Counted from the stretch's first letter, positions 16,704 to 27,664 are shown. The stretch is DNA of 64,000 bases from Hyphomicrobiaceae bacterium (GCA_041397645.1 JAWKWE010000004.1:1922001-1986000), one strand, 5' to 3'. The notes: generated from the letters alone by a model not told the origin. Program-made: numbers and translations.

Positions 16704-17570
16704 ATGCGAAAGATCGCAGCAGTTTTCGATGCCCCGGAGCGACACTGGGTCGGCGATGGGTTTCCCGTGCGCTCGCTGTTGTCTCTTCACACGCACGGCG
16801 GCGCCATCAGCCCCTTCCTGCTTCTCGACCATGCCGGACCACATCAATTTGAACCGGCTAAGCACCGTCGCGGCGTCGGCGAGCATCCCCACAGAGGCTT
16901 CGAGACGGTCACCATCGTCTATTCGGGCGAAGTGGAGCACCGCGATTCCTCCGGTGGAGGCGGCGTTATCGGTCCTGGCGATGTGCAGTGGATGACGGCT
17001 TCCTCTGGCCTGGTGCACGAGGAGTTTCATTCCGACAGCTTCACTGCAAAGGGTGGAAGGTTCGAGGTGGTGCAATTGTGGGTCAACCTGCCTGCAAAGG
17101 ACAAGTCCGTTTCACCGGGCTATCAGTCCTTGAGCAGCGCACAAATACCGACGATTGCCTTGCCTGATGCGGCAGGCAGCGTGCGTGTCATTGCGGGAGA
17201 CTATTCCGGCAACAAGGGACCGGCTCGCACGTTCACGCCGATAAGCATTCTCGATATCCGCCTCAATGCAGGAAAGAGCGCCGACTTCATGCCGGCGGAG
17301 GGACACACCGCTCTGCTGGCCGTACTGAGCGGCACGGTGATGGTCAACGACGAGGCGATCGCACGAGAAGGCCAGATCGTAGCGTTGGCGCGCGAGGGCG
17401 GTGGCGTTCGCCTAGAGGCCAACAACGCTGCAAAGCTATTGTTGTTGACCGGCGAACCCATCGACGAACCGATCGCCGCCTATGGTCCGTTCGTGATGAA
17501 CACCAAGGCTGAAATCGAGCAGTCAATCGCACTGTTCCGAGAGGGCAAGTTCGGTGCTCTTGCGAGCTGA
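16704..17570 (+). CDS. pirin-family bicupin protein
   Basis: A 288-residue pirin. The N-terminal cupin (residues 10-120) shows GEHPHRGFETVTIVYSGEVEHRD with the metal-binding His pair of the family, then VQWMTASSGLVHEEFHSD with the remaining His/Glu ligands. The C-terminal cupin (about 170-270) is the degenerate second half. Bacterial pirins bind Fe and some, such as YhhW, cleave quercetin; others bind pyruvate dehydrogenase. The start has an ideal AAAGGAGGTG site. Single gene; a physiological role is not shown by context. Confidence 0.93.
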   Translation: MRKIAAVFDAPERHWVGDGFPVRSLLSLHTHGGAISPFLLLDHAGPHQFEPAKHRRGVGEHPHRGFETVTIVYSGEVEHRDSSGGGGVIGPGDVQWMTASSGLVHEEFHSDSFTAKGGRFEVVQLWVNLPAKDKSVSPGYQSLSSAQIPTIALPDAAGSVRVIAGDYSGNKGPARTFTPISILDIRLNAGKSADFMPAEGHTALLAVLSGTVMVNDEAIAREGQIVALAREGGGVRLEANNAAKLLLLTGEPIDEPIAAYGPFVMNTKAEIEQSIALFREGKFGALAS

Positions 17571-17600
17571 ACCTGTGCCGCAAGGAACAAACAAAAAAAC

Positions 17601-17626
17601 AGAGGGTCCGGCATTCCGGACCCTCT
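17601..17626. terminator. intrinsic terminator between convergent genes
   Basis: Perfect 11-bp inverted repeat AGAGGGTCCGG/CCGGACCCTCT with a 4-base loop, between the pirin gene and the leftward exported-protein gene. An A run just left of it (CAAAAAAAC) makes a U tract for the leftward transcript. Confidence 0.82.
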
Positions 17627-17658
17627 GAGCGTTTCAAAACCACGTAGACGGGTTGAAG

Positions 17659-18138
17659 TTATTGGCCGCCGGATTTGATCTTGGCGTCGACGTCGGCCTG
17701 CATCCGGGCGGTCATGACGTTGAAGTCATTCTTCAGCTTGGAGCAGCTCTCGGCTTCTCCATCGCATACCACATCCATCTTGATGATGACCTGTTGGCCT
17801 TCCTTCACAATGCGACGGCATACCGCCGCCGGGTGGGCAGGCTGGCCTTCGACTGTAAAGGTGTACATCAGGGTCGGGTCTTTTTCGTTGTCGCTGTATG
17901 CGACGTACTGCTTGCTCTTGTAGACTTCCTTGAGATTGGACGCGCTCGAGTAGCGGGCGATCAGATCCTTCGCCGTGGCCGTGGGATCACCGCAGAATCC
18001 TTGAGCGGCTGATACAGTTGGGCCAGCAGCCGGCTGCGGTGTCGGCGCCGGAGTAACAATGTTTTCTTCCGCAATTGCGGACGTCATCGCGCCGAGCGCG
18101 AAGAGCATGGCAGAAAGGCACAAGCGAACGGACGTCAT
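17659..18138 (-). CDS. exported protein of unknown function
   Basis: A 159-residue product with a clear signal peptide (hydrophobic 5-20, cleavage after AIA at 23). A Pro/Ala/Thr linker (25-42) precedes a compact mature domain with four Cys (GFCGD, AAVCRRI, DVVCDG, ESCSK) that likely make two disulphides. No family is recognised. It lies downstream of alaS in the same direction, 128 bases apart, and ends at a strong terminator, so it may be read from the alaS promoter or its own. Confidence 0.76.
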   Translation of the reverse strand: MTSVRLCLSAMLFALGAMTSAIAEENIVTPAPTPQPAAGPTVSAAQGFCGDPTATAKDLIARYSSASNLKEVYKSKQYVAYSDNEKDPTLMYTFTVEGQPAHPAAVCRRIVKEGQQVIIKMDVVCDGEAESCSKLKNDFNVMTARMQADVDAKIKSGGQ

Positions 18139-18266
18139 GATCTCAGAAACCCTCTACGACGAATGGCTCATACGGGCTTCTATAGCCGCTTCCGTCAGGA
18201 AGGAAGTCTGAAATATTGGAAAGGTTTAGCTCTCGCACCGCAACGAGCGCGAAAGCCAGTTTGCCT

Positions 18267-20975
18267 TCAGCCTGACAGGCGGGCTTCAATAGCCTTCAGT
18301 GCATCGCCGGCCTTGGCGCCGTCTGGACCGCCAGCCTGCGCCATATCGGGGCGGCCGCCGCCACCCTTGCCACCAAGCGCTTCCGAGCCGACCTTGACGA
18401 GATCGACGGCGCTCCAAGACCTGGTCAGATCTTCGGTGACACCCACAGCAAGCCCTGCCTTGCCGTCCTCGGTTACGCCGACGACTGCGACAATACCTGA
18501 ACCGATCTGCTTCTTGCCCTCGTCGATGAGGCTGCGAAGGTCTTTCGGATTGAGACCTTGCACGGAGCGGGCGAGAAATTTCACCGCGCCGATCGTCTTG
18601 ATGGCGTCGCCAGCAGCCGAGCCATTTGCAGCGCCCGCTGCAGCTCCGCCCAATGCGATCTGACGTTTGGCGTCGGCTAGCTGGCGCTCCAGCACCTTCT
18701 TTTCTTCCATCAAAGCGCGCACGCGTTCGACAAGGTCCTCTGGCCGGGTGCGCAATACACCGGCTGCCTCGCGCACACGCGCATCCTGCTCGGCAAGATA
18801 GCTGCGCGCGCCTTCGGCCGTCAGCGCTTCAATACGGCGAACGCCGGCTGCTGATGCACCTTCTCCAACGACCTTGATGACACCGATGTCGCCGGTACGC
18901 TTAACGTGCGTACCGCCGCACAACTCGACCGACCATGCCTTGTTGGCGCCGGGCCGAACGGGGCCCATGGAAACGACGCGAACCTCGTCTCCGTACTTCT
19001 CGCCGAACAGAGCCATGGCGCCGGACGCGCGTGCGTCATCGAGCGCCATCAGCCGGGTTTCCACCGGTGCGTTCTCCAGAAGCACCGTGTTGGCCATGTC
19101 CTCGACCTGCTTCACCTCCTCCGCGCTCATCGGCTTGGTATGGGAGAAGTCAAAACGCAGCCGGTCGGGTGTAACGAGCGAGCCCTTCTGAGCGACGTGC
19201 GTACCAAGAACCTGGCGCAGTGCTTCGTGCAGAAGATGCGTGGCGGAGTGATTGGCCCGCACGCGATCGCGTCGCGTAGCATCAACCGAAAGGTGCACGT
19301 GCTCGCCAACACGCACCGTTCCGCTCTCGACGTTGCCAAAGTGAACGAAGAGATCTCCAAGCTTCTTCTGCGTATCCTCGACGGCAAAGGCCGCGCCTTG
19401 TGCGCCCTTCTTGCCTTCGACCGTGATGCGGCCGGTGTCTCCGACCTGACCGCCCGATTCCCCGTAGAACGGCGTCTGGTTCAAGATAATCGCGCAGGCC
19501 TCGCCCGCGTTGGCGCTCGTGACTTCCTTGCCGTCCTTGACGATGGCGAGGATCTGACCTTCGGCAGCCGTCGTCTCGTAGCCGAGAAATTCCGAAGCGC
19601 CCGTGCGCTCCTTAAGCTCGAACCACACAGACTCGGTTGCGGCTTCGCCCGAGCCCTTCCAAGCGGCCTTGGCAGCATCCTTCTGCTTTTTCATAGCCGC
19701 GTCGAAACCCTTGGTATCGACACTGATGCCACGCGGCTTTAGTGCGTCCTCGGTCAGGTCGAGCGGGAAGCCATAGGTATCGTAGAGCTTGAAGGCGACG
19801 TCTCCGGGAAAGACCGAGCCCTTCTTGAGGCTAGAGGACTCATCACCCAGTAGCTTTAGTCCGTTCTCCAGTGTCTTCTTGAAGCGCGTCTCCTCGGATT
19901 TCAACGTCTCGCCAATCAATGCCTGTCCGCGCGACAACTCCGGGAAAGCATCGCCCATCTCGCGCACGAGCGCGGGCACGAGGCGATACATCAACGGCTC
20001 CTTGCAGCCAAGCTGATGGGCATAGCGCATCGCGCGACGCATGATGCGGCGAAGCACATAACCTCGCCCTTCGTTGGAGGGCAGCACGCCATCGGCGATG
20101 AGAAAACTCGTTGCGCGCAAATGATCCGCGATGACGCGACGGGCAGCCGTCACGTCGACATTCTTGCTCGCTTCCGTGGCGCCAACTTTCTTGGCTTCCT
20201 CGCGGATGGCGGCAATGAGATTTTCAAACAGATCGATTTCGTAGTTGTTGTGCTTGCCTTGAAGCACCGCCGCGATACGCTCCAGCCCCATCCCCGTGTC
20301 AATGGAAGGCCTGGGCAGCGCCATACGGTCGCCTGGCGCGCGCTGTTCGTACTGCATGAAGACCAGGTTCCAGATCTCAATGAAGCGATCACCGTCCGCA
20401 TCCTCAGAACCAGGAGGTCCGCCCGGAATCTTGTCGCCATGATCGAAGAATATTTCCGAGCACGGCCCGCACGGGCCAGTGTCGCCCATGGCCCAGAAAT
20501 TGTCGGACGTCGCAATGCGAATAATCTTGCTGTCAGGCAGTCCAGCGATCTTCTTCCAGAAGCCGAAAGCCTCATCGTCGTCGTGGTAGACGGTTACGAG
20601 AAGACGCGTCTTGTCGAGCCCGAACTCCTTGGTCACGAGGTTCCATGCCAGCTCGATCGCGCGCTCCTTGAAGTAGTCGCCAAACGAGAAGTTGCCGAGC
20701 ATCTCAAAGAACGTGTGGTGGCGTGCGGTATATCCGACGTTATCAAGATCGTTGTGCTTACCGCCTGCTCGCACGCACTTTTGCGAGGTGGTTGCGCGTG
20801 GAATGGCGCGCGTCTCCTGGCCGGTAAAGACGTTCTTGAACTGCACCATACCGGCGTTGGTGAACATCAGCGTCGGATCGTTGCGCGGAACGAGCGGCGA
20901 GGACGCGACAACCTCGTGATCGTTAATCTTGAAATAGTCGAGGAAGGACGACCTTATTTCGCTGACGCTCGCCAT
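18267..20975 (-). CDS. alaS: alanyl-tRNA synthetase
   Basis: Charges tRNA-Ala in the cytoplasm. The 902-residue product has all domains in order. The class II catalytic core (1-250) carries [19 protein letters not shown] (motif 2). The tRNA-recognition part follows. The editing domain (about 580-720) has the zinc ligands HSATH and CGGTH, which clear mischarged Ser and Gly. Last is a C-terminal DHHA1 domain ending near residue 895. The start ATG at 20975 matches the family start ([14 protein letters not shown]). recA lies upstream in the same direction across a terminator, the usual recA-alaS order of alphaproteobacteria. Confidence 0.99.
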   Translation of the reverse strand: MASVSEIRSSFLDYFKINDHEVVASSPLVPRNDPTLMFTNAGMVQFKNVFTGQETRAIPRATTSQKCVRAGGKHNDLDNVGYTARHHTFFEMLGNFSFGDYFKERAIELAWNLVTKEFGLDKTRLLVTVYHDDDEAFGFWKKIAGLPDSKIIRIATSDNFWAMGDTGPCGPCSEIFFDHGDKIPGGPPGSEDADGDRFIEIWNLVFMQYEQRAPGDRMALPRPSIDTGMGLERIAAVLQGKHNNYEIDLFENLIAAIREEAKKVGATEASKNVDVTAARRVIADHLRATSFLIADGVLPSNEGRGYVLRRIMRRAMRYAHQLGCKEPLMYRLVPALVREMGDAFPELSRGQALIGETLKSEETRFKKTLENGLKLLGDESSSLKKGSVFPGDVAFKLYDTYGFPLDLTEDALKPRGISVDTKGFDAAMKKQKDAAKAAWKGSGEAATESVWFELKERTGASEFLGYETTAAEGQILAIVKDGKEVTSANAGEACAIILNQTPFYGESGGQVGDTGRITVEGKKGAQGAAFAVEDTQKKLGDLFVHFGNVESGTVRVGEHVHLSVDATRRDRVRANHSATHLLHEALRQVLGTHVAQKGSLVTPDRLRFDFSHTKPMSAEEVKQVEDMANTVLLENAPVETRLMALDDARASGAMALFGEKYGDEVRVVSMGPVRPGANKAWSVELCGGTHVKRTGDIGVIKVVGEGASAAGVRRIEALTAEGARSYLAEQDARVREAAGVLRTRPEDLVERVRALMEEKKVLERQLADAKRQIALGGAAAGAANGSAAGDAIKTIGAVKFLARSVQGLNPKDLRSLIDEGKKQIGSGIVAVVGVTEDGKAGLAVGVTEDLTRSWSAVDLVKVGSEALGGKGGGGRPDMAQAGGPDGAKAGDALKAIEARLSG

Positions 20976-21140
20976 TTGTAGCTGCTTTCGCTCTTAACCG
21001 ATTGAGTAGGGAATCTTTGGTGCGCCGTTGTAGCGGCGCCCGTTTTGCCTGTCTAGAAAGGCTCATGCCGCATGGCGAGCCTAGCCTCACAACGCACGCT
21101 AAGCCCCACCCTCATGGCGCCTCCAAAGGGACAAAAGCCC

Positions 21141-21175
21141 AAAAAAGCACGAAGGGCGGCCCTGGAGCCGCCCCT
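21141..21175 (-). terminator. intrinsic terminator after recA
   Basis: Inverted repeat GGGCGGC/GCCGCCC (21154-21160 and 21167-21173) with a 6-base loop, followed on the leftward strand by a short spacer and a T run (AAAAAA at 21141-21146 on the + strand). It separates recA from alaS. Confidence 0.65.
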
Positions 21176-21222
21176 TGCATTGATTGACCATTGCACCACC
21201 CGCCGCAGCCGGGGCACCCACT

Positions 21223-22356
21223 TCAGCGCTTCGCCTTCCGCTTCGGCGTATCCTCGTCATCGGGCAAAACGCCGTCCGCATCCGGCTCCTCGCCGTCATT
21301 CTCGCCCTCTTCAGGCTGAACCAGCATCTTGTCGACGATTAATCCGGCATTCTCTCGGATCGCACGCTCCAAAGTATCGGCGACCTGGGGATTGGCCTTG
21401 AGAAACGCCTTGGTGTTCTCCCGGCCCTGACCGATGCGCTCGCCGTTATAGGAGAACCAAGCCCCCGACTTCTCCACGATACCAGCCTTAACACCCAGGT
21501 CGACGAGTTCGCCAACCTTGGAGATGCCCTCGCCATACATGATATCGAACTCAACCTGCTTAAAGGGCGGCGCGACCTTGTTCTTGACGACCTTCACGCG
21601 GGTCTGACTGCCCACAACCTCGTCACGGTCCTTGATCTGTCCGATCCGGCGGATGTCGAGACGGACCGAGGAATAGAACTTCAGCGCGTTACCACCCGTT
21701 GTCGTCTCTGGGTTTCCAAACATGATGCCGATCTTCATGCGGATCTGGTTGATGAAAACCACCATGCACTTCGATTTCGAAATCGAACCGGTCAGCTTCC
21801 GCAGCGCCTGACTCATCAAACGTGCCTGCATACCCGGCAAGCTGTCGCCCATCTCGCCTTCAAGTTCAGCCTTCGGTGTCAGCGCGGCGACACTGTCCAC
21901 GACCAACACGTCGATCGCGCCTGAACGCACAAGCGTATCCGCGATCTCAAGCGCCTGCTCTCCAGTGTCCGGCTGCGAAATCAAAAGCTCCTCGACCTTT
22001 ACGCCAAGCTTCTTGGCATAGCCGGGATCGAGCGCGTGCTCGGCATCGACGAAGGCGCAAGTACCGCCCTTCTTTTGAGCTTCGGCCACAACCTGCAGCG
22101 CCAGCGTCGTTTTGCCGGAAGACTCCGGCCCATAGATTTCAATGATCCGGCCCTTGGGCAAACCACCGATGCCCAGCGCGATATCGAGCCCGAGCGAGCC
22201 CGTCGCGATCGCTTCGATGTCAACCTTGTCGTTGGCACCGAGCCGCATGATCGACCCCTTACCGAAGGCTTTGTCGATCTGCGCGAGAGCCTGCTCCAGC
22301 GCCTGCTTCTTATCCATCTTGCCCCCTTCAAACACTACCAGATCGTTCCGGTCCAT
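21223..22356 (-). CDS. recA: recombinase RecA
   Basis: ATP-dependent strand-exchange protein and co-protease for LexA cleavage. The 377-residue product from the ATG at 22356 has the Walker A motif GPESSGKTT, the loop-2 region with [10 protein letters not shown], and an acidic C-terminal tail ([14 protein letters not shown]) followed by a basic end. The frame stays open 54 codons upstream of this start, but that stretch has no RecA similarity and carries a 12-bp direct repeat that looks regulatory, so I start at MDRNDL, as in relatives. A further in-frame ATG 13 codons on is also possible. Followed by alaS. Confidence 0.98.
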   Translation of the reverse strand: MDRNDLVVFEGGKMDKKQALEQALAQIDKAFGKGSIMRLGANDKVDIEAIATGSLGLDIALGIGGLPKGRIIEIYGPESSGKTTLALQVVAEAQKKGGTCAFVDAEHALDPGYAKKLGVKVEELLISQPDTGEQALEIADTLVRSGAIDVLVVDSVAALTPKAELEGEMGDSLPGMQARLMSQALRKLTGSISKSKCMVVFINQIRMKIGIMFGNPETTTGGNALKFYSSVRLDIRRIGQIKDRDEVVGSQTRVKVVKNKVAPPFKQVEFDIMYGEGISKVGELVDLGVKAGIVEKSGAWFSYNGERIGQGRENTKAFLKANPQVADTLERAIRENAGLIVDKMLVQPEEGENDGEEPDADGVLPDDEDTPKRKAKR

Positions 22357-22410
22357 GGTTCTCACCCAATCCCTAGGCCAAGCGCCTCGTTTCAGCAATT
22401 TACCTTTCAT

Positions 22411-22452
22411 GTACCTTATTTGTTCTCGCAGCGCAAGCTCTATTTGTTCTCG
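22411..22452 (-). promoter_or_regulatory. candidate SOS (LexA) operator and 12-bp direct repeat upstream of recA
   Basis: On the + strand TATTTGTTCTCG occurs at 22417-22428 and again at 22441-22452, 24 bases apart. The first copy overlaps GTAC-N7-GTTC (22411-22425), one base from the alphaproteobacterial LexA consensus GTTC-N7-GTTC. This lies 55-100 bases upstream of the recA start, a sensible operator position. The assignment is by likeness and position only. Confidence 0.4.
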
Positions 22453-22599
22453 TTTTGATTGCGGACGTTCTTGTTGTCTGTTGCTGACGTTGGGTAGCAT
22501 CGGCCCGCTTTCAGACACGGCTCATGCTGTAGATTCGCTTCGGGCGGCAGCCGCCTATGCGTATCGGCGCGGAGTTGCCTAGGCACATTTTCTGGTGCC

Positions 22600-23385
22600 A
22601 TGCTCTCGATAACGACTCGGGAAACACGGGGACGGACACGACGGCATAACGCAATACCGCATCGTCACTCGGCCATACACGCCGCGGTGGCCGGGTTGTG
22701 CTGGCTCGTTCTGAAGCATCTCAACGAGCTGGAAGCCTTCATCACCAACTACAAACCGTTCATGATGAACTACAGAGCCTTCACGGTGCCTGCCTTGCTG
22801 TTTGGGCTGGCTCTGTTGTTTCGGATCAGCGACAGGCTCGCGAATGCCTTTGTCGAAAAGATACCGCTGCTATCACCGGCGCTGCGGCGAACGCTCTGTG
22901 GCGGCGACCACATCGAAGGCGACTGGCCTCTCGTCGTCGTCGATATGGAACGCCGGGCGCTGCTCTACCTCGGCTTCCTGACCATCACGTTCAAGAACGG
23001 ACAGCTCTATGTCCATGGAGACGACTGGACGCCCGACAGCGAACACGCCCAAGCCTTTCATTCCGTCCAGTCGCTCTATCATGAGCATACTTTGCAGTAC
23101 TGGTACGAACAGGGCGCTTCCCTGTTCAAGCCCGATATGCGCGGATATACGGAAATCTACTTCTTCCCGCGCAATGCTGTCGCAACGCGCCACGCCGGCA
23201 AGTTCCTCGATCCTAAACATACCAGCGACATCCGCTTTTATGCCGTGCGCCAGCGTTATGGCTGGTTCCAGCGGCGTCTTTCGTCGTCCGCCGAAAAGAT
23301 CGAAGCAGCGCGCAAGCTGTGGAACCAAATCAAGCCCAAGCTTTCAGTCCTGAAGTCGCGCGATATCTCGACCGATTTTGGCTGA
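22600..23385 (+). CDS. unknown 2TM protein with beta-rich C-terminal domain
   Basis: A 261-residue product with a basic N-terminus, two probable membrane helices (about 27-42 and 61-77), and then a beta-strand-rich domain of about 115 residues (104-218). That domain opens with a lipocalin-style G-x-W (IEGDWPL) and alternates hydrophobic strands with turns (LLYLGFLTITFKNGQLYVHG, then TEIYFFPRN and IRFYAVRQRY). A charged helix closes it (228-250). The plan of two helices plus a cytoplasmic beta barrel recalls the 2TM-beta effectors of the Cap15 type, but no nucleotidyltransferase is near and the likeness is only of layout. ATG start has no strong ribosome binding site. No family recognised; divergent from recA. 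Confidence 0.72.
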   Translation: MLSITTRETRGRTRRHNAIPHRHSAIHAAVAGLCWLVLKHLNELEAFITNYKPFMMNYRAFTVPALLFGLALLFRISDRLANAFVEKIPLLSPALRRTLCGGDHIEGDWPLVVVDMERRALLYLGFLTITFKNGQLYVHGDDWTPDSEHAQAFHSVQSLYHEHTLQYWYEQGASLFKPDMRGYTEIYFFPRNAVATRHAGKFLDPKHTSDIRFYAVRQRYGWFQRRLSSSAEKIEAARKLWNQIKPKLSVLKSRDISTDFG

Positions 23386-23439
23386 GCACGCGCGTAGCGC
23401 GGCGGGCGTCGTGTCGGCAGCCTCGTTGGCTTGCCCATT

Positions 23440-26091
23440 TTACTTTGCGAGTTCTTCCTTCACCTTCATCGCGAGCTGGGGCAGCGAAAAAGGCTTAGGC
23501 AGGAACGCAAAGTCATCGGAGCCAAGCTGCTCGCGGAAGGCTTCGTTTGGATAACCCGACACGAAAATCACCTTCATCGAGGGGTTGGTCTTGCGCAACT
23601 CCTTGAACAGCGTCGGCCCGTCCATTTCCGGCATAACGACGTCGGAAACGACGATGTCCACCTTGCCCTCGTTTGCCTTCATGACGTCAAGCGCTTCAAG
23701 ACCATCGGAGGCCTCCAACACCTTGTAGCCTTGCAGGCGCAGCGCGCGCACCGCGAATTGGCGAACGTCAACTTCGTCCTCGACCAGAAGCACGCATCCG
23801 GTTCCCGTGAGGTCGGTCGCTTTGCCGTCGAGACGCGATGCCTGTTTGGCGGGGGCGGGAACGTCCATCTCGTTGTCGCGCGGCTCGTAGCGCGGCAGGT
23901 AGATGCGGAAGGTGGTGCCCTTGCCGATCTCGCTTTCGGGCATGATGAAGCCGCCCGACTGCTTGACGATGCCATAGACCGAGGCCAGTCCCAGGCCGGT
24001 GCCTTTGCCGACGCCCTTGGTCGTGAAGAACGGCTCGAAGATCTTTGCCATCACTTCCGGGCTCATGCCGGTTCCGCTGTCTTCCACCTCGATCAGCACA
24101 TATTCGCCAGGCGTGAAGCCCACGTGCTCCATCTTCTGCGCCTCACGTTCGGAGACGTTGCGCGTGCGGATGGCAAGCTTACCGCCGTTCGGCATCGCAT
24201 CGCGAGCGTTGACGCATAGATTGATGATGACGTTGTCGATCTGGGTCTTATCGGCCTTGACGTACCAGAGGTCGCGCTCGGAGCGTAGTTTGAGTTCGAT
24301 CTTCTCGCCGACGGAAGTCTTCAGGATCGGGGTGAGATCGGTCATGACCTCGCCTAGATTGAGAACGCTGACCTGCTGCGTCTGCTTGCGCGAGAAGCCC
24401 AACAGGTTGGCGACGAGCCCCGCGGCACGCAACGCGGCCGAGCGGATGTTCATCAGGTCTTTGTAGGCGGGATCGCCCGGCTTGTTGCGCTTCAACAGAA
24501 GTTCGGAATTGCCGATGATAGCGGTCAACACGTTATTGAAGTCGTGAGCGATGCCGCCCGCCAGCTTGCCGACGGCCTCCATTTTTTGAGACTGCACGAC
24601 GCGCTGTTCGAGGGCCTTCTGCTCCGTGGTGTCGATGAGATAGAGAGCTGCCGCCTCCTCGCCGCTACCGGTTGCCAGCGGGCTCATATACGCGCGGCGA
24701 TGCACCATCTCTTTGACCGCACCCGACACCTGACCGGGCTTTTCACCGCCCTTGAAGTCGATAGGAGCAACGTTGCCGCGTCCTGACAGGACCGCCGCCA
24801 GACCTTCCACGATCTGGGTGCGTTCGTCTTGGTCGGCATGTTGCCCCATGACGTCAGCCGCAAGGGCGCCATTGGCGGAGCGACCTTCAGGCAACATACG
24901 CCAGAAAGCCGTGTTAGCCGATGCAATGCGACCGGCGCGATCGAGCGTCGCAATACCAAAGGGTGCAGACTGGAAGAAGTGCGAAAGGCGGATTTCGGAA
25001 GATCCAAAACGCTCGCCCAAACCGCTCAGCGCGCGATTGAGCGCGGTCAGCGTGAAGCCGGCACCAGCAGGCTCGGCATAAAGCGTCAGAGGAACGATGC
25101 GACCGTCTTCGCGCGCCAGGTCTAGATCAATGGCGCGGCGACCGGCTTCCGTTTCCCGTGCGAGGTCAGTCAGCAGCCGAGCGCCGTCCTCGCCAGCAAG
25201 ATCCGAAAGCGTCGCACACCGTGAACGTACTTCGCCGCGTGTAAACCCGAGCCAACCCTCAAACGTCGCGTTGACGTGGGTAACGGTTCCATCGCTCGCA
25301 ACCGATAGGAAACCCAGCGGCATGCTGTCGAAGCCGGCGAGCGCCGATTCCAGTCCACCGACCTTCTGCGCCTCGCGATTACGTTCATCGGTGATGTCTG
25401 CGATCTGCCAGAGCACCAGCCCCGTGCGCTTGGAGCCGTCAAACGCATCGCGCTCAGGCGAAGCGAACGGGCGCACCGAAAGTCGCAGCCACGTCGGGCG
25501 GCGCGGCGCAAGAGGCGTCGCCTTAAGCCGGATCTCTTCACGCCGGACCTCGCCGCGCTCAGCTGCACGATTCAGCCGGAAGAATGCCTGCGACGCTTCA
25601 GGGTCACCGCCGAAGACAGCTTCGAGCGCCGCCAGCGGGCCGCTCTCAGACTTGCCGAACATCGCTTCATGGGCGGGATTCCAATAGAGCACGTTGCCTG
25701 AGGTGCCAGCGACTATTGCAGGTTCGTCGCTTGCATCCATGGCGGCCTTCAGCACGTCACCGGCCGGCAGGCGCGCGCCGATCCGCATGTGGCCAGCGGC
25801 CAGCGCGAAAAGCATGAACAGGCCGAGCATGGCCAGAACGGCGAGGATTGTCAGCAGCAGCGGCTCACCCGAGCCGGACGCAAATAATCCGAACACCACG
25901 GCGGCCGCCGCAGCGCACACGAAGATCGTGGAGAGATAGCCGCCAAACCCGTCCGCCACTGTCAGCGGATCTAAGGCTGCCGCCTCTGTTTTCAGCGCCT
26001 CGCGGTTGCCCATGGCACTGGAAACTAGCTGATTCTCAACTGGGGCGACTTCGGCGACTGCTGGCATCTGTGAGTTACTCGTACGCAACAT
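23440..26091 (-). CDS. cckA: cell-cycle hybrid histidine kinase CckA
   Basis: An 883-residue membrane kinase. Two helices (about 49-75 and 78-98) are followed by PAS modules (about 112-235, 245-360, 375-480), a HisKA domain with the phosphorylated His in GGIAHDFNN, and an ATPase domain with [29 protein letters not shown] and GTGLGLA. A C-terminal receiver (about 765-883) has the acceptor Asp in [12 protein letters not shown]. CckA sends phosphate through ChpT to CtrA and CpdR and so times replication and division in alphaproteobacteria. Monocistronic here; divergent from the FliO-like gene. Confidence 0.96.
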   Translation of the reverse strand: MLRTSNSQMPAVAEVAPVENQLVSSAMGNREALKTEAAALDPLTVADGFGGYLSTIFVCAAAAAVVFGLFASGSGEPLLLTILAVLAMLGLFMLFALAAGHMRIGARLPAGDVLKAAMDASDEPAIVAGTSGNVLYWNPAHEAMFGKSESGPLAALEAVFGGDPEASQAFFRLNRAAERGEVRREEIRLKATPLAPRRPTWLRLSVRPFASPERDAFDGSKRTGLVLWQIADITDERNREAQKVGGLESALAGFDSMPLGFLSVASDGTVTHVNATFEGWLGFTRGEVRSRCATLSDLAGEDGARLLTDLARETEAGRRAIDLDLAREDGRIVPLTLYAEPAGAGFTLTALNRALSGLGERFGSSEIRLSHFFQSAPFGIATLDRAGRIASANTAFWRMLPEGRSANGALAADVMGQHADQDERTQIVEGLAAVLSGRGNVAPIDFKGGEKPGQVSGAVKEMVHRRAYMSPLATGSGEEAAALYLIDTTEQKALEQRVVQSQKMEAVGKLAGGIAHDFNNVLTAIIGNSELLLKRNKPGDPAYKDLMNIRSAALRAAGLVANLLGFSRKQTQQVSVLNLGEVMTDLTPILKTSVGEKIELKLRSERDLWYVKADKTQIDNVIINLCVNARDAMPNGGKLAIRTRNVSEREAQKMEHVGFTPGEYVLIEVEDSGTGMSPEVMAKIFEPFFTTKGVGKGTGLGLASVYGIVKQSGGFIMPESEIGKGTTFRIYLPRYEPRDNEMDVPAPAKQASRLDGKATDLTGTGCVLLVEDEVDVRQFAVRALRLQGYKVLEASDGLEALDVMKANEGKVDIVVSDVVMPEMDGPTLFKELRKTNPSMKVIFVSGYPNEAFREQLGSDDFAFLPKPFSLPQLAMKVKEELAK

Positions 26092-26402
26092 ACGGGACGT
26101 GCCGCTATTGGGCGGCGGCTTTCATACCTGCAACACTTCAATCATTAGAGTTAAAATGCCATGAACCCGATGCTCCGAAATGTACGACTTCGGTGCGTTG
26201 AGGCTGAGCTCGGGCCTCCAAGTGTTTGTTTGCTTTAAGAGATGTTGCCCGCAAGTTAGCGGCGCGTTCGAACCTGAAACGGGCCTTAACCGGATCGGGA
26301 TCGTTGGCGCGATTCGCATCAAAACTCCGGGATAATGAATTTACGCACGCGCTCTGAGGTCTATGGGCGCTATCGAGATCGAGCCAGAGGGGCAAAAATC
26401 AC
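26092..26402. other. intergenic region between divergent cckA and FliO-like gene
   Basis: About 310 bases with no supported gene. It should hold both promoters. I see no strong inverted repeat and no recognised CtrA box (TTAA-N7-TTAA). Confidence 0.5.
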
Positions 26403-26765
26403 ATGGCCGAGTTGATCTACTGGATCTTCATCATGTGCGTAGTTGCGGCCATTGGCCTTGCGATCGTCGTTGGCATTCGAGCTTACATGACTGGTGCGAA
26501 CCCCGCAGAGTTGCTCTTCAAACCGCGTGCTGAACCGCGTATCGGCGTCATGGAATACGCCAGTATCGACGGCCGCCGCCGGTTGATCCTCGTTCGCCGC
26601 GATGACGTGGAACACCTCATCATGACCGGTGGCCCGGTCGATGTCGTCATTGAGACGGGTATCGGGGAAAAGGCCGCAAGGGCGATGCCGGAGCACGTTC
26701 AGACTGCTACGGTTTTCACGCGCCAACCCCGAAGCTTGGGTCAAACGAGCTCAAGCGAAGGTTGA
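26403..26765 (+). CDS. FliO-like small membrane protein
   Basis: A 120-residue protein with one N-terminal membrane helix (residues 4-27) and a short cytoplasmic domain. Its core RRLILVRRDDVEHLIMTGGPVDVVIE (split here as RRLILVRRDDVEHL and ITGG-like turn) is the FliO/MopB pattern, in which a strand, a positively charged turn and the GGP(V)D segment recur. FliO assists assembly of the flagellar export gate, but similar stand-alone proteins beside cckA are found without flagellar genes, as here. ATG follows GAGGGG. Function beyond the likeness is unknown. Confidence 0.7.
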   Translation: MAELIYWIFIMCVVAAIGLAIVVGIRAYMTGANPAELLFKPRAEPRIGVMEYASIDGRRRLILVRRDDVEHLIMTGGPVDVVIETGIGEKAARAMPEHVQTATVFTRQPRSLGQTSSSEG

Positions 26766-26863
26766 ACACTAACTAATCGTACAGAATCCGCGCTTTCTCA
26801 TTGCCGCAGACCGCTCTCGGCCGGTAATTTCAGACAGGCCAAGTCGAGGCGAAGCACGGGGAC

Positions 26864-27664
26864 ATGAAAAAGACCTCAAAACTTTCTGCCAGCCCGCTTT
26901 CGGGACGTGAGGATGCGCTTGATCGCATCAAGACCGCCATGGTGGAAAAGAAGCTCACCCAGGCCGAGCTGGCCGACGCAGCGGACTGTCACGAAAAAAC
27001 GATACAGAACCTGCTCGGCGGACGTTCCGTGCGCGATCAGACCTTGTTCGATGTCTGTATGGTTCTAGGTCTCGAATATCCGCCCGTGCGTGACGCTTGG
27101 CATGGCGGCAACGGAAATGACGGCACACACGCATCAAAGGAGCTAAGCGGCGATGGCGGCGTGGTCGCGCCGACCTACATGGGGGCCTATACACGTGCCG
27201 CAGTCGATCATTACATCGGCAGCTATCTGACGCTGCGCCGTGCTTTTTCCACACCCGACACGATCGTGGCGTACCGGACCGACATCTCGTGGGATCCGGA
27301 TTGGCCAAGCCTGCTGTTTCAGGAATGCGAGCGGCCGGATGCGCCCTACTCTCACCGCGGCCGGCTCTACATCCCGGCCTCATCGATGTTCATCCACTTG
27401 GTATCGCTGACCAAGGGCGCCATGCGGATGATCATGGTCTCGCAGTTGGATCGTGCCGGAGAGATGCGCGGGCTCATCACAACCTTGAACAAGCAGGGCG
27501 CGATGTTCCTCCCCGTGGCAACACCCATCGTCTACGCCCGGCGCGAAGCTTTCTCGGCGGATTGCGTGGGCGAGATCACGCCTGCCAAGCCAATCTACGA
27601 GAACTATCAGCGGCTCTTGAAAGAGAGCGTTACGCAAGGCTACGCGCGCCTCGTCTCTCCCTGA
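26864..27664 (+). CDS. XRE-type helix-turn-helix regulator with unknown C-terminal domain
   Basis: A 266-residue product. Residues 15-72 form an XRE/Cro helix-turn-helix (LTQAELADAADCHEKTIQNL with recognition helix). After a Gly/Ser/His linker comes a domain of about 155 residues (100-255) with no family I can name; it is rich in aromatic residues and has the stretch YRTDISWDPDWPSLLFQECE. It may sense a ligand. The gene follows the FliO-like gene by 98 bases on the same strand and ends facing the patatin gene. Cytoplasmic DNA-binding role is inferred from the HTH. Confidence 0.8.
   Translation: MKKTSKLSASPLSGREDALDRIKTAMVEKKLTQAELADAADCHEKTIQNLLGGRSVRDQTLFDVCMVLGLEYPPVRDAWHGGNGNDGTHASKELSGDGGVVAPTYMGAYTRAAVDHYIGSYLTLRRAFSTPDTIVAYRTDISWDPDWPSLLFQECERPDAPYSHRGRLYIPASSMFIHLVSLTKGAMRMIMVSQLDRAGEMRGLITTLNKQGAMFLPVATPIVYARREAFSADCVGEITPAKPIYENYQRLLKESVTQGYARLVSP

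Noticed and set aside
20016..20981. 321-codon open frame opposite alaS
   Set aside because: It lies fully antisense to a clear alaS; long shadows are common in this GC-rich DNA and the product has no domain pattern.
22357..22518. 54-codon N-terminal extension of RecA
   Set aside because: It has no RecA likeness, contains the direct-repeat operator candidate, and the family starts at MDRNDL or thereabouts.
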